Of a DNA stretch of 64,000 nt, positions 36,901 to 48,600 are shown piece after piece. The DNA is from Rhynochetos jubatus (Eukaryota; Chordata; Aves; Eurypygiformes; Rhynochetidae). The stretch lies in assembly GCA_027574665.1 (NCBI GenBank), contig CM050690.1, positions 64,761,905 through 64,825,904 of the forward strand. The letters run 5' to 3'. The notes below the pieces were generated by a model. It had not been told where the DNA came from and ran no database searches. It saw only the letters and a list, made by a program, of their open reading frames with translations. Every line of letters starts with the position of its first letter. The first letter of the stretch is position 1. Both the position numbers and the translations under genes were made by a program.

Positions 36901-39900
36901 TGGATGGTCTGAGAGGAAGGAGGGAGGCTGCTAGGTTAGACATGCTGAACCACCCTCCACAGATGTCTGCCTACCCATATAGGATGCTTAGATACTGAAG
37001 CAGAGATGTGTGTCTTGACTTCCCTCCCAAGTACAAACTAACTGGGAGGAGCTCTCTCCTTTGAATGAACTACCCAGCCCAAAGGCACCATGGGTTCACG
37101 CGAAGTTCAAACTGTGTATCTGCTGGCGTAGGATATGCACCATATGCACACTACAGTGACCCCATTAAGTGAACAAGCCTTCTGAATGTTCCTCAGGCCA
37201 CAGTGCCCTGTGGAAGCCTTGTTCTTCCTGGTCACGTCTGACAGGTCTGGTTCAGTGTCTTTGGGTGCCTGTGACCAGCAGTGACTCTAGAGTTCGTATT
37301 TGTACCAAACGTTGTTTAAACCTAAACCACACATGGAAGACAACAGGATCTTGAAACAACATGGCTGATGATATCTTTCTTATCTAAAGTCCTTCTATCT
37401 CAATTTGAGGTGGAAGCGGTGGAAGCTGTGACCTTAGCAGCAATCAGGTACCACCATTTCCCCACTTCTGGCAGAGGTATCTCCACTCCATGCTGTCCCA
37501 TGTCCTAGACCCAGGATGCTCCCTATCTGCCTGCCCGCACCCTGCCATAACACAGTTACTAAAGTGAAGGTAGCTGTAGGAGGACTCGCTCTCTCTCCCC
37601 TCTCTCCTGACATCTCTCCTTCTCCAGGCCTTCTCGGCTCCTGCTGCAGAATTTAATTCTGCAAAGCTCAACCTGGGATGAGTTTTGTCCATGTTGAAGC
37701 CAGCTCTGAATCCTTCAGTAGCAAACTCCAACAAAGCCATCTGCACTCTTCAGCGACATGAGACCAAACAGTTTACCAGCCATCACTTTTAATAGCTCCC
37801 TTGTCCTCTCACTCGCTGGCCCTGCTAACCAAAAACTCACGCTGGTGGACTCTGGGAGCTGAGAGAGGTTCCTCTGTCTCAGCTACTTGCCCAGGGACCA
37901 GCAGCAACACAGACATTTACTGAGGCCTAATACAGCTACTGTCATCATATTCAACACTCTACCCGTTTAACCACACGTAGTGGTGCAGGGAGCTTCCAGG
38001 TAACCAGCCTAGCACACACAAGACAGTCTTCATAATGTAGGTGAGCAGTCCCATAATTTCTTTTTAGCATTGCATTTTGCCATCAAATCACTCTTCACAG
38101 CAACAGCATCCTCCACCCCAGGTTACAAATAACATCACCATGATACAGCCACCTCCAGCGTTTCCAGTTGTAAAGTTCGTGGGGAGACATTAGTGCTTTT
38201 GACAAAAAGCAGGTGACTTCATTTAACATTAGACAGCGCCATGACCCTCCAATACATCCTGCATTAGCGCTAAAGGCTCACCCTCAATATTTTTACACTG
38301 TGAACCATGATGCCTTATTTGTCTGTTCACAGAAAGACAGATGGGTTTGCCTGACTGGGATTTGAAGACAAAATGTCAAGAGGCCACGATGTGTCAAGCT
38401 GGAAGTATGCGCTAGTCCTGAGTCACTGCCAGCTAAATCCAGCGAGCACCAGAGCATGGTGTTCCCTTCCCAGACGACGCTGCCGTTTTGACTCATCTAT
38501 TGCTTCTTGTGTTTCCTTCATAACCCCGCTTTTGTAAACCCATGACACAGGAGACTCTTCAGGACGTTCAGGAAACTCCCTCTACCCATTGCATCGTAGT
38601 TTTTTTAATTTATGTTCTACAAGTTAATTATTTCCTTCGCTTCCTCTTGTTCACTGGGTCAGCCTCTCCACAGAAGCAGCATATCCTTTGTTTTCCCATG
38701 TTAAAATACTCCATTTTCCCAAGAGCTCAGAAATACAGACACGGGCCTCACGCAAATGGGCTCTACCTCCCTGCATCCCTTAGTCCACAGGATTATGTGA
38801 CAGCGCAGTCCCCATTACAGACATTCAGCCAGGGGAATGTCTGTCTGCATTAACTGACACGTCATGGGGGCTGCAGTACCTGAAGGTGATCAACCTATAG
38901 ACCTGAGAGTTGTTATTAGGGCATTTCACTTAACTCCCAAATGTAGACTGGTCAAACGTAGGCTTTTCTTATCCTTCCACACTTGTCTTGCTTCGCTACA
39001 ATGTGTTCATTAATGCTCATTAGTGAATGTTATTAACACCTTCAACACAAACAAAGGAACAAGTGTTAGTCCATGTGATGTGTGCTACCAGCAGACTGCA
39101 TTGGTAAAGTACTCCAAACGCAGACCTAACTTTAGCAGCAGCGCTGTGCTTTACAACCAGCATAACAATCCCGCGGAAACCAGACGGAGCAAGTTTTACC
39201 AGCAAAGATGTAGTCTCTGGGTTACAGCTGCATGAGGGCTCTAGCTGACCTGGCTCTGGCAATCAGAGATTGTACCGCTTCTCTGCCATGGGCGCTCAGT
39301 GCTGTGGCAAAACGCAATAGCCGGGTGAGTGTTAAGCCGACGCAGGTAGCACACAGTGCTCAACCCAACCAGATGGGAGCGGACACATTTCAATTATCTT
39401 TGCATTGGGGAACGCAGCTTCTGTATTGAGGCGTAGACACTGGAGCTTGGCTCTGACAGAATTTCATCAGAGATGATCCCAGGTAGACCTTGGTATGCTT
39501 GAGCTGACCCTGTTCTGGTGGTGGTACCACATGGGCAATCCCAGGTGGTTTATAAACTCCAGTGCAGCTATGAACCTACCTACCTCCATGTACACGCAGA
39601 CAGATACGCCTTTCCCCTTGCCCTGGCCACCAAAGAGCTGTCCAGACTGTCAGGGAAGCTGTTGGCAGACGTGTCAATGAGTGTGAAGTCCAAGGCACAC
39701 AAGCTAGCACTTAATCCTGGTGGATCCAAGGGAGTTGTCACAGTGTCTCTGCACACCACAGACGCATCCTTCACGGTGTCTACTCTTTTTTCCATTATCT
39801 GAACCGTCTCCACCTCCTTTGGCCTAGATGACAAAGAGCTGACTACGTAGTCAGCCTGTTCTACTGGTTGTTCCAGCAAACAATGCTTGGAGAATGTTTA

Positions 39901-40292
39901 TCTGCAAGCCTACAGAAGGTTATCCCTCCTGAAAAAAAAGTAGGTAACACATAATCTCCTGGCTGTTTTTGAATCAAAATGACCATGACTACCGTGTGCA
40001 CGCTGAATTTAACTTTGATGCTCTGTATTAACCATCTGCCCATGACAGATCAAACACATCCGTAGTGAAGCTCGGATCTCAAAGGGCTGTTATAGTAGGT
40101 AGGCATTATGCTGCTTGGTTCCCAGGACAGCTGCATGTCTAGACATGTGTTACATGTCTTCAGCCATCACACCACAGTTAGTTAGGCAAAATGAACACTA
40201 AACTTGGTGGGCCCAGATAGTATTCATCGAGGAGTTCTGGGAAAACTCAGGGACAAAATACCTGAATTAGTAACAGAAGTGTGTTACCTCTT

Positions 40293-40750
40293 AGAATCAC
40301 AGAATCATAGAATCACAGAATGGTTTGTGTTGGAAGGGACCTTAAAGACCTTCTAGTTCCAGCCCCCTGCCATGGGCAGGGACACCCTCCACTAGACCAG
40401 GTTGCTCCAAGCCTCATCCAGCCTGGCCTGGAACACTTCCAGGGGTGGGGCACCCACAGCTTCCCTGGGCAACCTGTGCCAGTGCCTCACCACCCTCTCC
40501 AGCAAGAATTTCTTCCTGATATCCAATCATCTAAACCTCCCTGCTTTCAATTTAAACCCATTACCCCTTGTCCTGTCGCTACAGACCATTGTAAAAAGTC
40601 GTCCGTCCGTCCCCCCCCCACTTTCTTGTAGGCCCCTTCAGGCACTGGAAGGTGCAATAACGTCTCCCCGGAGCCTTCTCTTCTCCAGGCTGAACAAGCC
40701 CAACTCTCTTAGCCTGTCCCCATGGCAGAGGGGCTCCAGCCCTGATAGTG
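40293..40750 (-). mobile_element. CR1 LINE 3' end, relatively young
   Basis: The plus strand starts with reverse-complemented terminal octamers (AGAATCACAGAATCATAGAATCACAGAATGG), then GGAAGGGACCTTAAAGACC, CCATGGGCAGGGACACCC, CTAGACCAGGTTGCTCCAAG and TTCCTGATATCCAA, and ends near CTGAACAAGCCCAACTC and GGGGCTCCAGCCCTGATA. The element is in minus orientation, 5' truncated, about 460 bases. It contains a CCGTCCGTCC and C-run instability at 40605-40618. Open frames over this region (40320-40872) are CR1 shadows. Confidence 0.95.
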
Positions 40751-42928
40751 GCCTACAAAATTGCAAGTGGCTGAACAAGGCAGTTCGGGACTCATTCACA
40801 TCCTCTTCTCCTTTAAGCACCAGGGGCCAGCAAATGAGGATAATGGATCCTGGTTCAAAGCAAATAAAATGAGGTTGATTTTCACAGCAAGACACCCAAC
40901 AGGCGTTACTAATTAGACCAGACAAATCAGATGAGGAAACTCTCACGCAGAAAATAGCTGGATGTTGGGAGAGTACTGCGAGGGATGTAACTGCCTGCAC
41001 TGTACCTGCCTCTAACTTCTTTTTGTTGCTGTTATGCATGCTCTTGAGTTTCAGATTAGTCCTCAGCAGCTTTTGTCACACATGCTTAGCTCCTCCAGCC
41101 TTCATTTATCTGCTTTTTTCTGAACTTAAGAGCACATTCCAACAGCTCCATGGCACAGCACTCACATGGTGCCAAAACACAAACTTCCCTGGTCACTTCT
41201 TCTGTGCATCTGGTATGTTGGCCAGGTGCCTTGTGCAACAGTCCTACTGGGTTTTTTTGCCACTTCCCTTGACACCTTGCTGTCCTGTTGACCTCCAAAG
41301 GCACAGGTGAGCAGATTACCCTGGCTCAGCTGGACAAAGCCTTGGTCTAAGTCAACAGAGACATTCCTATAGTCATGGTTGGAGGCTCGCTCTCTGCTGC
41401 TTAGGGAGGCTTTGCAGCTCCTGTGCTTCAACTTGTCTCGTAGTTGCACAGTGCAAGCTGGTGTTGGTGGTTGAAGATGCAGCCTGACCCTCTCACTTGT
41501 GCGGAGCCAACAGCTCATCCAACAAACCAGCCGAACACTGTCCCATGTCAAAAGTAAACTCTTCTCCTGTCTCCTGGTTTCACTTTAAGCTAGGACTGAT
41601 CAATCTATCCCAAGGTTACACATCCTTGCAACAGTACCAGGGAACGGTGAGCAAGCAGTCGGGATAAGGGTAAAGTTCACTGCTCTTAGCTGTGCTCACC
41701 AAAACAGTGAAGAAAAAGCAAAAAGGACATTAGTAGTCTCTATTATAAAAAGAAACGAGACTTATAGGATCTTTTCAGCTCCCAGTGAGGATAGCTTGAA
41801 CGAGTAAGCTTCACTTAGATGACTGTGGGCTCCTTGAATTGTAATCCCCAAGGTTTGCCACACATTGTACAACCTGCTTTTAAAATAAATCATTCTATTA
41901 ATTAAAACTTTTACTCAAAAAGCTTTCAACAACACTGCAGTAATGTCTAACTCTTATACGTGTCATTGACAGACCTCTGCTGTCGCTGCAGGTAAGAGAT
42001 GAAAGATTCTTCCTTGCAACCTGCTTTGTCAATCCGCTGATGAAGGCGGCTAGAAGGGACAAGTAGTCAAGAGGATCAGCTCTCCCTTTCACATGACCTG
42101 CAGTGGAATCATCTGACTGACAGTCCCCAACTCCCATCAATGACAGGAAATGAAGAACAAAGAGGGAGGGTACAGATACAAGCATTATTTGGTGTACTTC
42201 TGATTAAATAGCAGAAATAAATCTTGTCCCCTACAAGACTGGCTAGATTAAGCGTATTATTTTTCAGCAATTTATGTCATCTGTGAATCATGAGTGACAT
42301 CTTTGTGGTATTTTATAGACACACGCAGACAGTTAGTCATCTTTGCAACCTATAACCCTTGGACTCCTTGCAGGACACAAGTAGTTCTGCAATCACATGA
42401 ACTGGACGCCCTCCCTGCATGTTTTTCACGACCACATACACAGCAGGAAGCACACTAGGCTGTTCAACAAGACAAAGGACATTCTCATACTCTGTTTATC
42501 ACACACGGGCTAAGGGAAGAGTTCAGGCGGCAGCTAGTGAAGACAGTTCAAACCCCTTCTTTCCAAACCGTTCCAGTGAACTATGGCCTCTTACGTAGTT
42601 ATTTTCCAGTATGGGTGATGGATTTACATCTTCGGTTCAGTAATAAATAAGGAATTATTTCCCTGAATTTTTGTCAGGCAACAGGAAGAGCAAAATGTTT
42701 ATGGTTGAGAAGCACTTGTGTACCACATCATCTACAGATGCTCCTCAACAAGACATACATTAATACAAGTTGCTACTTTAGCTCGGACCTCTAAAATACC
42801 ACCACAAAACATCCTACTTTCATGCTAAGCACCTGCTAAGAGTTAGTAGACAGCATTGCAGCAGACAAAAGGGGAGCCAGAGCCTAACTAATATTTGAGA
42901 TCAAACGCATTAAACAAACCTTTTAGAC

Positions 42929-43038
42929 TTTATTATGTATAGGGAAAAAACCGTTACTGGAGCAGGGGGAGAACATGGAAACCGAAGAACAAGTCGAGAA
43001 GGAACAGACTAACACTCAGGAAAAAAAAATAATTTATT
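42929..43038 (-). terminator. F2RL1: Two candidate poly(A) signals for F2RL1
   Basis: AATAAA on the minus strand at 43038-43033 and at 42934-42929. The first is followed by a T run and GAGTGTTAGTCTGTT; the second by GGTTTGTTTAATGCGTTTG. I see no AATAAA nearer to the stop. Confidence 0.5.
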
Positions 43039-43262
43039 ATATAAATACTTATGGCAAGCTGTACAAGACTGCTCAAATTCTTGATACAGTTCAATCTATC
43101 CCCTTCCTTACTCCTTATGTTTAAAGTGATGAGCATTTCCTTTCTAAATACCAGCTGACTCAGTTCTTTTTGGACTGAGGGCTTTTCCACTTGGTTGTGT
43201 TTGTAGGGACCCAAGTGTCAAGATATGTTTCACCAGCTTGTGACCTATCAGAACTGCAAGAT

Positions 43263-43287
43263 GGGGGGGGTGTGTGTGTGTGTGTGT
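43263..43287. repeat. G-run and (TG)9 microsatellite
   Basis: Eight G followed by nine TG units, within the probable F2RL1 3'UTR. Likely length-polymorphic. Confidence 0.9.
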
Positions 43288-44515
43288 AAAAAATATCATT
43301 TAAATCCCACTATCAAACACATACCCCTCAGCTTTTCAGATTAAAAGTAAATGTTATTCCACATTCCTGAGTGGTCACAAATATTTCGGGTGAGGAAAGA
43401 GGACACAGGACATTTCAGAAATCCACTGAGGCTGAAGTATGCTATCTCGTTAATGTGTTTGTTTATATCATTATTCCCCTACAGTTCTGAACCATTTGGT
43501 TTTAGTTATCTGCTAATAAGACGAGGGAACAGTTTTGCTCTAATGAAATGCGTCATTAGGTAAATTTTACTTAACCCATTTAGACATTACAGCTACAGTA
43601 GTCAGACTTCTAAGTCACTGTTAGGAGTAATGTCTTCCGTATAACTGAAGCCAGGCAAGTTGAACTACCCAGCATTCTGAGGAGCAAATAAAAGCCTTAA
43701 AGAAAGCACCCGACACAAATATGTTATAAAACAAACAAAAAAATAAACTTATCTAAATATCTTAAAAAATACAAGGCACCTTATATAAAAATCAAATTGC
43801 TATTCATTAAAAGTTTGTTAAGTAGCCCCATTTAAGATCATGTACTGGCAAGCGTTAAGTAACTGCGTATAATCTCAACTAATGTTCTATCTCAGTGCTA
43901 GCTGATAAAAAGTTCAGCTTGTCAACAGAATAACCTTACAGGCTTCTGTCATGTTAGTACTTACAGCATGATAACTTGGAAAACAAGATAAAATTACATT
44001 ATACTAAAAACAATAAGCAGTAGACACTAGGATGGTGACATGGATTCTCCTTTCCTTTTATCGTTTCAAATAATATTCAGTGTAAGCAGGTACACAGAGC
44101 AAGGTCATACATACACAATCTGTTTGGCTGTTTAACTACAGTTTAAGCCAAACAAAACAGATTTCTCTGTTAATTAAATACGCTAGCAACATTACGTAAC
44201 ATTCCAGTGACATTTTGCTTTTTAGCAAATTCAATTTGAACAAAAATGTCTTCAACCACAACTCACTTCTGGGTCAGCAGCATTTTTGCAGAGCTTCTGA
44301 AATGTCATGATTTCTCAGTCTAGTGGGAAGTTTTATCTGCTCACAATTTCTACACAGGCTAAGCAGCTGTCAGTTCCAAAATCCAGGCTTCAATGGAATT
44401 AAAAATCAGAGCCTTTCTCCGATTTTTCTTTCAGACTCTCTTGTACAAAATAACTCGCTTGTCACTTACGTCCTTTCAGCAGGAGTAATAAAAGTTCACT
44501 TTTCCAGGGTTATAT

Positions 44516-45621
44516 TCAGTAGGTTGATTTAGTGGTCCCATTTGAGTTTGAAGAATAAGAATTTGATTTCTTGGGGTATCTGCCTGAGGAGAGAGACACT
44601 TGCATCCTTCGTGTAGTTCGCACACTTCGGCAAAGAAGAGCGTTTTTAAGGTTGTCTCTGAAGTCTTTTGAAATATAGTAATAGATGAATGGATCAATAC
44701 AGCTGTTCAAAGTTGAAAGACACAGTGCAGTTATGTACGACACGTACAGGTAGCTCTGCCTGGAGGTTTTGAGGAGAAAATAGTGCACAACAAGCACCAC
44801 ATTGCTAGGTGTAAAGCAGATGAGATACATGGACAGGACAGTGATAATGAGTTTGATTGCTCTCTTTCGTTTCTTCCCAGTGCTTACATCTGAGATGGAA
44901 GCATTCAGAGTCTTAATCATTAGTATGTAAGCAACAGCAGTGACGACAGCTGGGATTAAAAACAGCACAATTGCAAGTGAGAGGAAATAACTGAACATAT
45001 CATGAGCCAAAACATTTTCAGGCAACACATCATGGCAGGTAGTGATGTTAAGATTTGAAATATATGCTGTCTGATTAACAAGGTACAATGGAATGGTGCC
45101 CAGCAAAATCAATATCCAGACAGCAAGGGAGATGCCCAAGGCAATTTCAGATTTCTTTCTGGAATGCACTATGGGGTTCACTACAACCCAGTATCGTTGC
45201 ACACTGAGACATGTCATAAAGAGAATGGAACAGTACATATTTCCATAGAAAAATCCAACAAGTACTTTGCAGAGACCTTCGCCGTATAGCCAGTTATTGC
45301 CGTTTACATGGTATGCAATCTTCAATGGGAACCAGACAACAAAAAGAAGGTCTGCCAATGCCAAGTTAGCCATATAAATCACAGCTGGATGTTTTTTCTT
45401 TGTTCGGAAAAAAAAGACCCAGAGGGCCATGGCATTGCTTGGCAAACCAACAATAAAGACAATAATATAGACAATGGGAAGAAAAACTGTAGTGAGCTTT
45501 CCCGTGAGGACTTTTGCTGCAAATTCATCCACTTTGTATAACTCTTCAGAAGCATTATTTGTATTTGGAACTTTCTGGCCAGCGAAACTTCTTCCTTTTG
45601 AATTGCTGCTTCCACCACTCT
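44516..45621 (-). CDS. F2RL1: F2RL1 exon 2 (receptor body)
   Basis: Encodes the end of residue 23 to Tyr390 and the TAG stop: cleavage site, tethered ligand and all seven transmembrane segments. The acceptor is a T-rich tract followed by CAG|AGAGTGG (45622/45621). The two-exon layout, with the signal peptide alone on exon 1, is the PAR-family arrangement. Confidence 0.97.
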
Positions 45622-48600
45622 CTGAAAAAAAAAAAAAGTTGTCGTTACTGAAGTAGACTTTTTCTCCTTTTAAAAAATAAACTAGACATCATGATTCACT
45701 CTGAAGAATGAAAGAGGGCCTCATCAACAGAAAAACTAAGACTGGTTTTCAAACACTTGATAATTTTTCTTCCCTTCGTTTTATTATCCAAAAGACAACC
45801 TATATATCCCTATTCAAGAATTGTATCAGCAACTAAAATGCTTTTCCACATCACCAGTGATATTAAAAATACCTTGTTTAAATGGCTGTCAGGTGCTCCT
45901 ACCTTCAGAACAGTCACAACAGAAACTGCTTCAAGCTCCCCAGGGCACTATTGTCCTTTCATATAGCAGTGCCAGGTTACCCAAGTGCCGGGACTCAAAA
46001 CTTTGCAGCAGGCTAACATAACTGCAGTACAAGTTTCCTCAGTTTAGATGGCCTGAGAATCAGGTGTGCAGTAAACAAGAGCGCACTGTTCTCAGCCGAG
46101 CTGTAACTGAAATTCAGAACGTAATGCTAAAAGCTATGCACCAGTGATCCCCAGGGAAAGAAAGACACGTCACACTGTGCCTGAACTGAAACTTGAACAG
46201 ACTTAACTATGCATCAGATGCAAAATGGCCAGTCATCTGGGATGTCCTTCCAATTCACAGGCCAGATGGTGAGACCACCTCTGCAGTTTCTACTCAGCGT
46301 GCTAGGTGACAGAGCTGACAGCTATGGTTGCCTCACACACCAGACAGCTATCACTGCAGGTGTTGCTCTGCCTCTTCGAATGCCACAGGCACTTACAAAC
46401 CCTAAGGGCAAGCCAGCCACTCCTGACTCTTCCGTCTTGACAGCCTTCAGACGGATCAGTTCAGAGTCCCTCCAGAGCCGACACAGTCCTCTGGCGCCAA
46501 CAGGTTAAACTGTGCAAGCAGATACTGTCCATGAACTCGCACTGTTCCCAGAAGTCAAGACATCCACCAAGCTAAACTGTATGAACATGAAACCTGGCTA
46601 TCTATGGGAGAATTATTTAACCTTATCTCAGTTTCTATCAGTATTTGTGGATCATTTTAGCCACAACCCCCCCTAACCGGAGTATAAAAGAGTATCTTCT
46701 TGGGCAAGCAGGTTTGTGTACAAGCTGTGAACAGTGTTGAAGGATGGCCCCTTTGTTATTCAATAAAAAGCGTTGATACAGTTCCTCACTAAAAAATGCT
46801 TACACCTTAGATTTTCAACGTATAAGGAAAGAATTCTCTCACAAAAAAAAGACATAAATAGACAAGAATGTACGTTTTCCAGTACAGAATCTCAAAAGTA
46901 GCACCGCCTTAGACAGCTGTTATTACTGCAAAAGTCTGATGTAGGGCATTAGCATCCTGTCTAGACTGTGTGACCTCCTAAAGAGGGGTACAGAAATACA
47001 GCACGTATTGGTGCCCTTTAGAGTTTTGAATTAATTTACCCTAGCTCCACTTAACAAGTATTTGAAATGCTCCAGGCACAGGCAGGCTTCACTGGAAAAC
47101 AGAGGTGTAAGAGATCTCTTTGTCAGTACACTGATGTGGACTAATCTTTGCAGTAGTCTGCATGAAGACTGAAGTCTAAATTATACCAACAAAACAACAG
47201 TCCTAAAGAAAATTAATTTAAAAGCCAATCAGTCATTTTGGCCTATATGTGATGTAGTTACAACAGGGCAGAATTATACATATCCTGCTCTCAGATCATT
47301 ATGTCAGCAGTACTGTTGAAGAGTGAAAACTTTAGTTGTATAATACATAAATCCCAGGTCCCGAACCTGAGCTGTGAATAACAGAAGCCATAAAACCAGC
47401 TTGAAGAACATAGGTTACACCAATATCGGATAACGTAAACGATTGTTAGTTAATTTAATAGCTCTTTTCTCAGGCTTATAGCTTAGCTGAGAAAGATCCT
47501 GGAGATGCTTGGAAGCAGACCCTTCTAGGCTGAGAGCAGTTCTCAGAGTACCACAATAAAGCACAACCTACGGTGCTATTATATTAAGCACCTGTCCATC
47601 AGTAAGTGGTTGATATTATGAAATTGCAGTCATACTATTTGTATTCCATTCCAAATACTTAAATTATTGTAGAAAACTGGAAGAGAAATACTACCACTTT
47701 GTAATGTTTTGTGATCAGAGAGATCACAATGATCATCACATCAATGTGCAAATGATGTTCAGAGGTTGGGTTAAAATAAAAAAAAAAGCAAAGCTCACCG
47801 AAAAGCCCTAAAGTGTGAGTGTGACAGATTAGAGCAAGAGCTGTAATAACATGGACTGATGGACACTTGAACCACAGACAGGACTTGATATTGCAAGAGT
47901 GGCAGAATAGAGACAAAGGTTTGTTTTATTCTATTTTTGAAGACATAGTCAATCTAACTGGGTGATTTCATAGACCAAGTCTTGCTTTCATGCTGAATTT
48001 AAGTAGTTCCAACCTCAAAAGTTCTGACCGCAGATACTGGGCAGCTTTTGTTAGCCCAGCTGGCACCCAATACAAGGAGACAGTTCAGTGTGCTGTTTGT
48101 CTTTGCAGTTAACACTCCCTCACCGAGCAACCAATCCTTTGTTAGGTATGTGCATTTTCTACATCCTTTTCTTACTCTTTCTGTGCTTGCCGTTTTCCAT
48201 CACAATGGAGTTCTTTTCCATGCCGAGTTTCACTCTGCCTGACTCACACACAGAGAATGCAGTTGACTTGCTGATCCGCCCACGGGAAAACCTTCCTTGG
48301 CACGACGGGAAAAATGTACTCTCCTCCCACAAGACAAGACTGTTTCAACACCTTTGCCATTTGTCCAGAAGATACAACCCGCTACATACCAAAGGAAGAA
48401 TTATGCCTACCCTGCAGACACAAAAGTGACAGCAGCACAGAGTATCCAGATTAACTAGCATAGCTCATGGTAGTAATACCCACACAGCACCGAGGTTGAG
48501 ATCACCCTGGTCCTTGGATCTGCAGCCCAGGTTCACCACAACCCCACAATGGCATTAGCCTGGGAACAGCCACAACACGACGCCGCCCCTGTCTTATAGT

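Larger units (their letters stand above)
24410..42900. other. Intergenic region between S100Z and F2RL1, with repeats
   Basis: About 18 kb with no supported gene. It holds an old CR1 (26.91-27.19 kb), an interstitial telomere-like repeat (30.64-30.77 kb), a CR1 reverse-transcriptase remnant (31.25-31.37 kb), an ERVL-like solo LTR (32.95-33.98 kb) and a CR1 3' end (40.29-40.75 kb). Two minus-strand frames are noted as findings: 247 residues at 24645-25388 and 60 residues at 36559-36741. Neither has a recognised family. Confidence 0.6.
42929..45621 (-). other. F2RL1: F2RL1 exon 2 with probable 3'UTR
   Basis: The coding part is 44516-45621. Below the stop, AT-rich non-coding sequence runs to minus-strand AATAAA signals at 43038-43033 and 42934-42929, both with GT-rich sequence after them. 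The first gives a 3'UTR of about 1.48 kb, a plausible size for this gene. A (TG)9 microsatellite preceded by eight G (43263-43287) lies inside. Confidence 0.6.

Noticed and set aside
40320-40872. Frames of 103 and 156 residues on the plus strand
   Set aside because: They run through a CR1 LINE 3' end in antisense.
45308-45618. Frames overlapping the PAR2 N-terminus, and a start codon at 45532
   Set aside because: They are off-frame shadows of F2RL1 exon 2. The codon at 45532 is GTG (Val53 of the receptor); the real start is in exon 1 at 49727.
48088-48429. 113-residue plus-strand frame with a hydrophobic N-terminal part
   Set aside because: It lies in F2RL1 intron 1, antisense. The hydrophobic stretch comes from a pyrimidine-rich tract and there is no family match.
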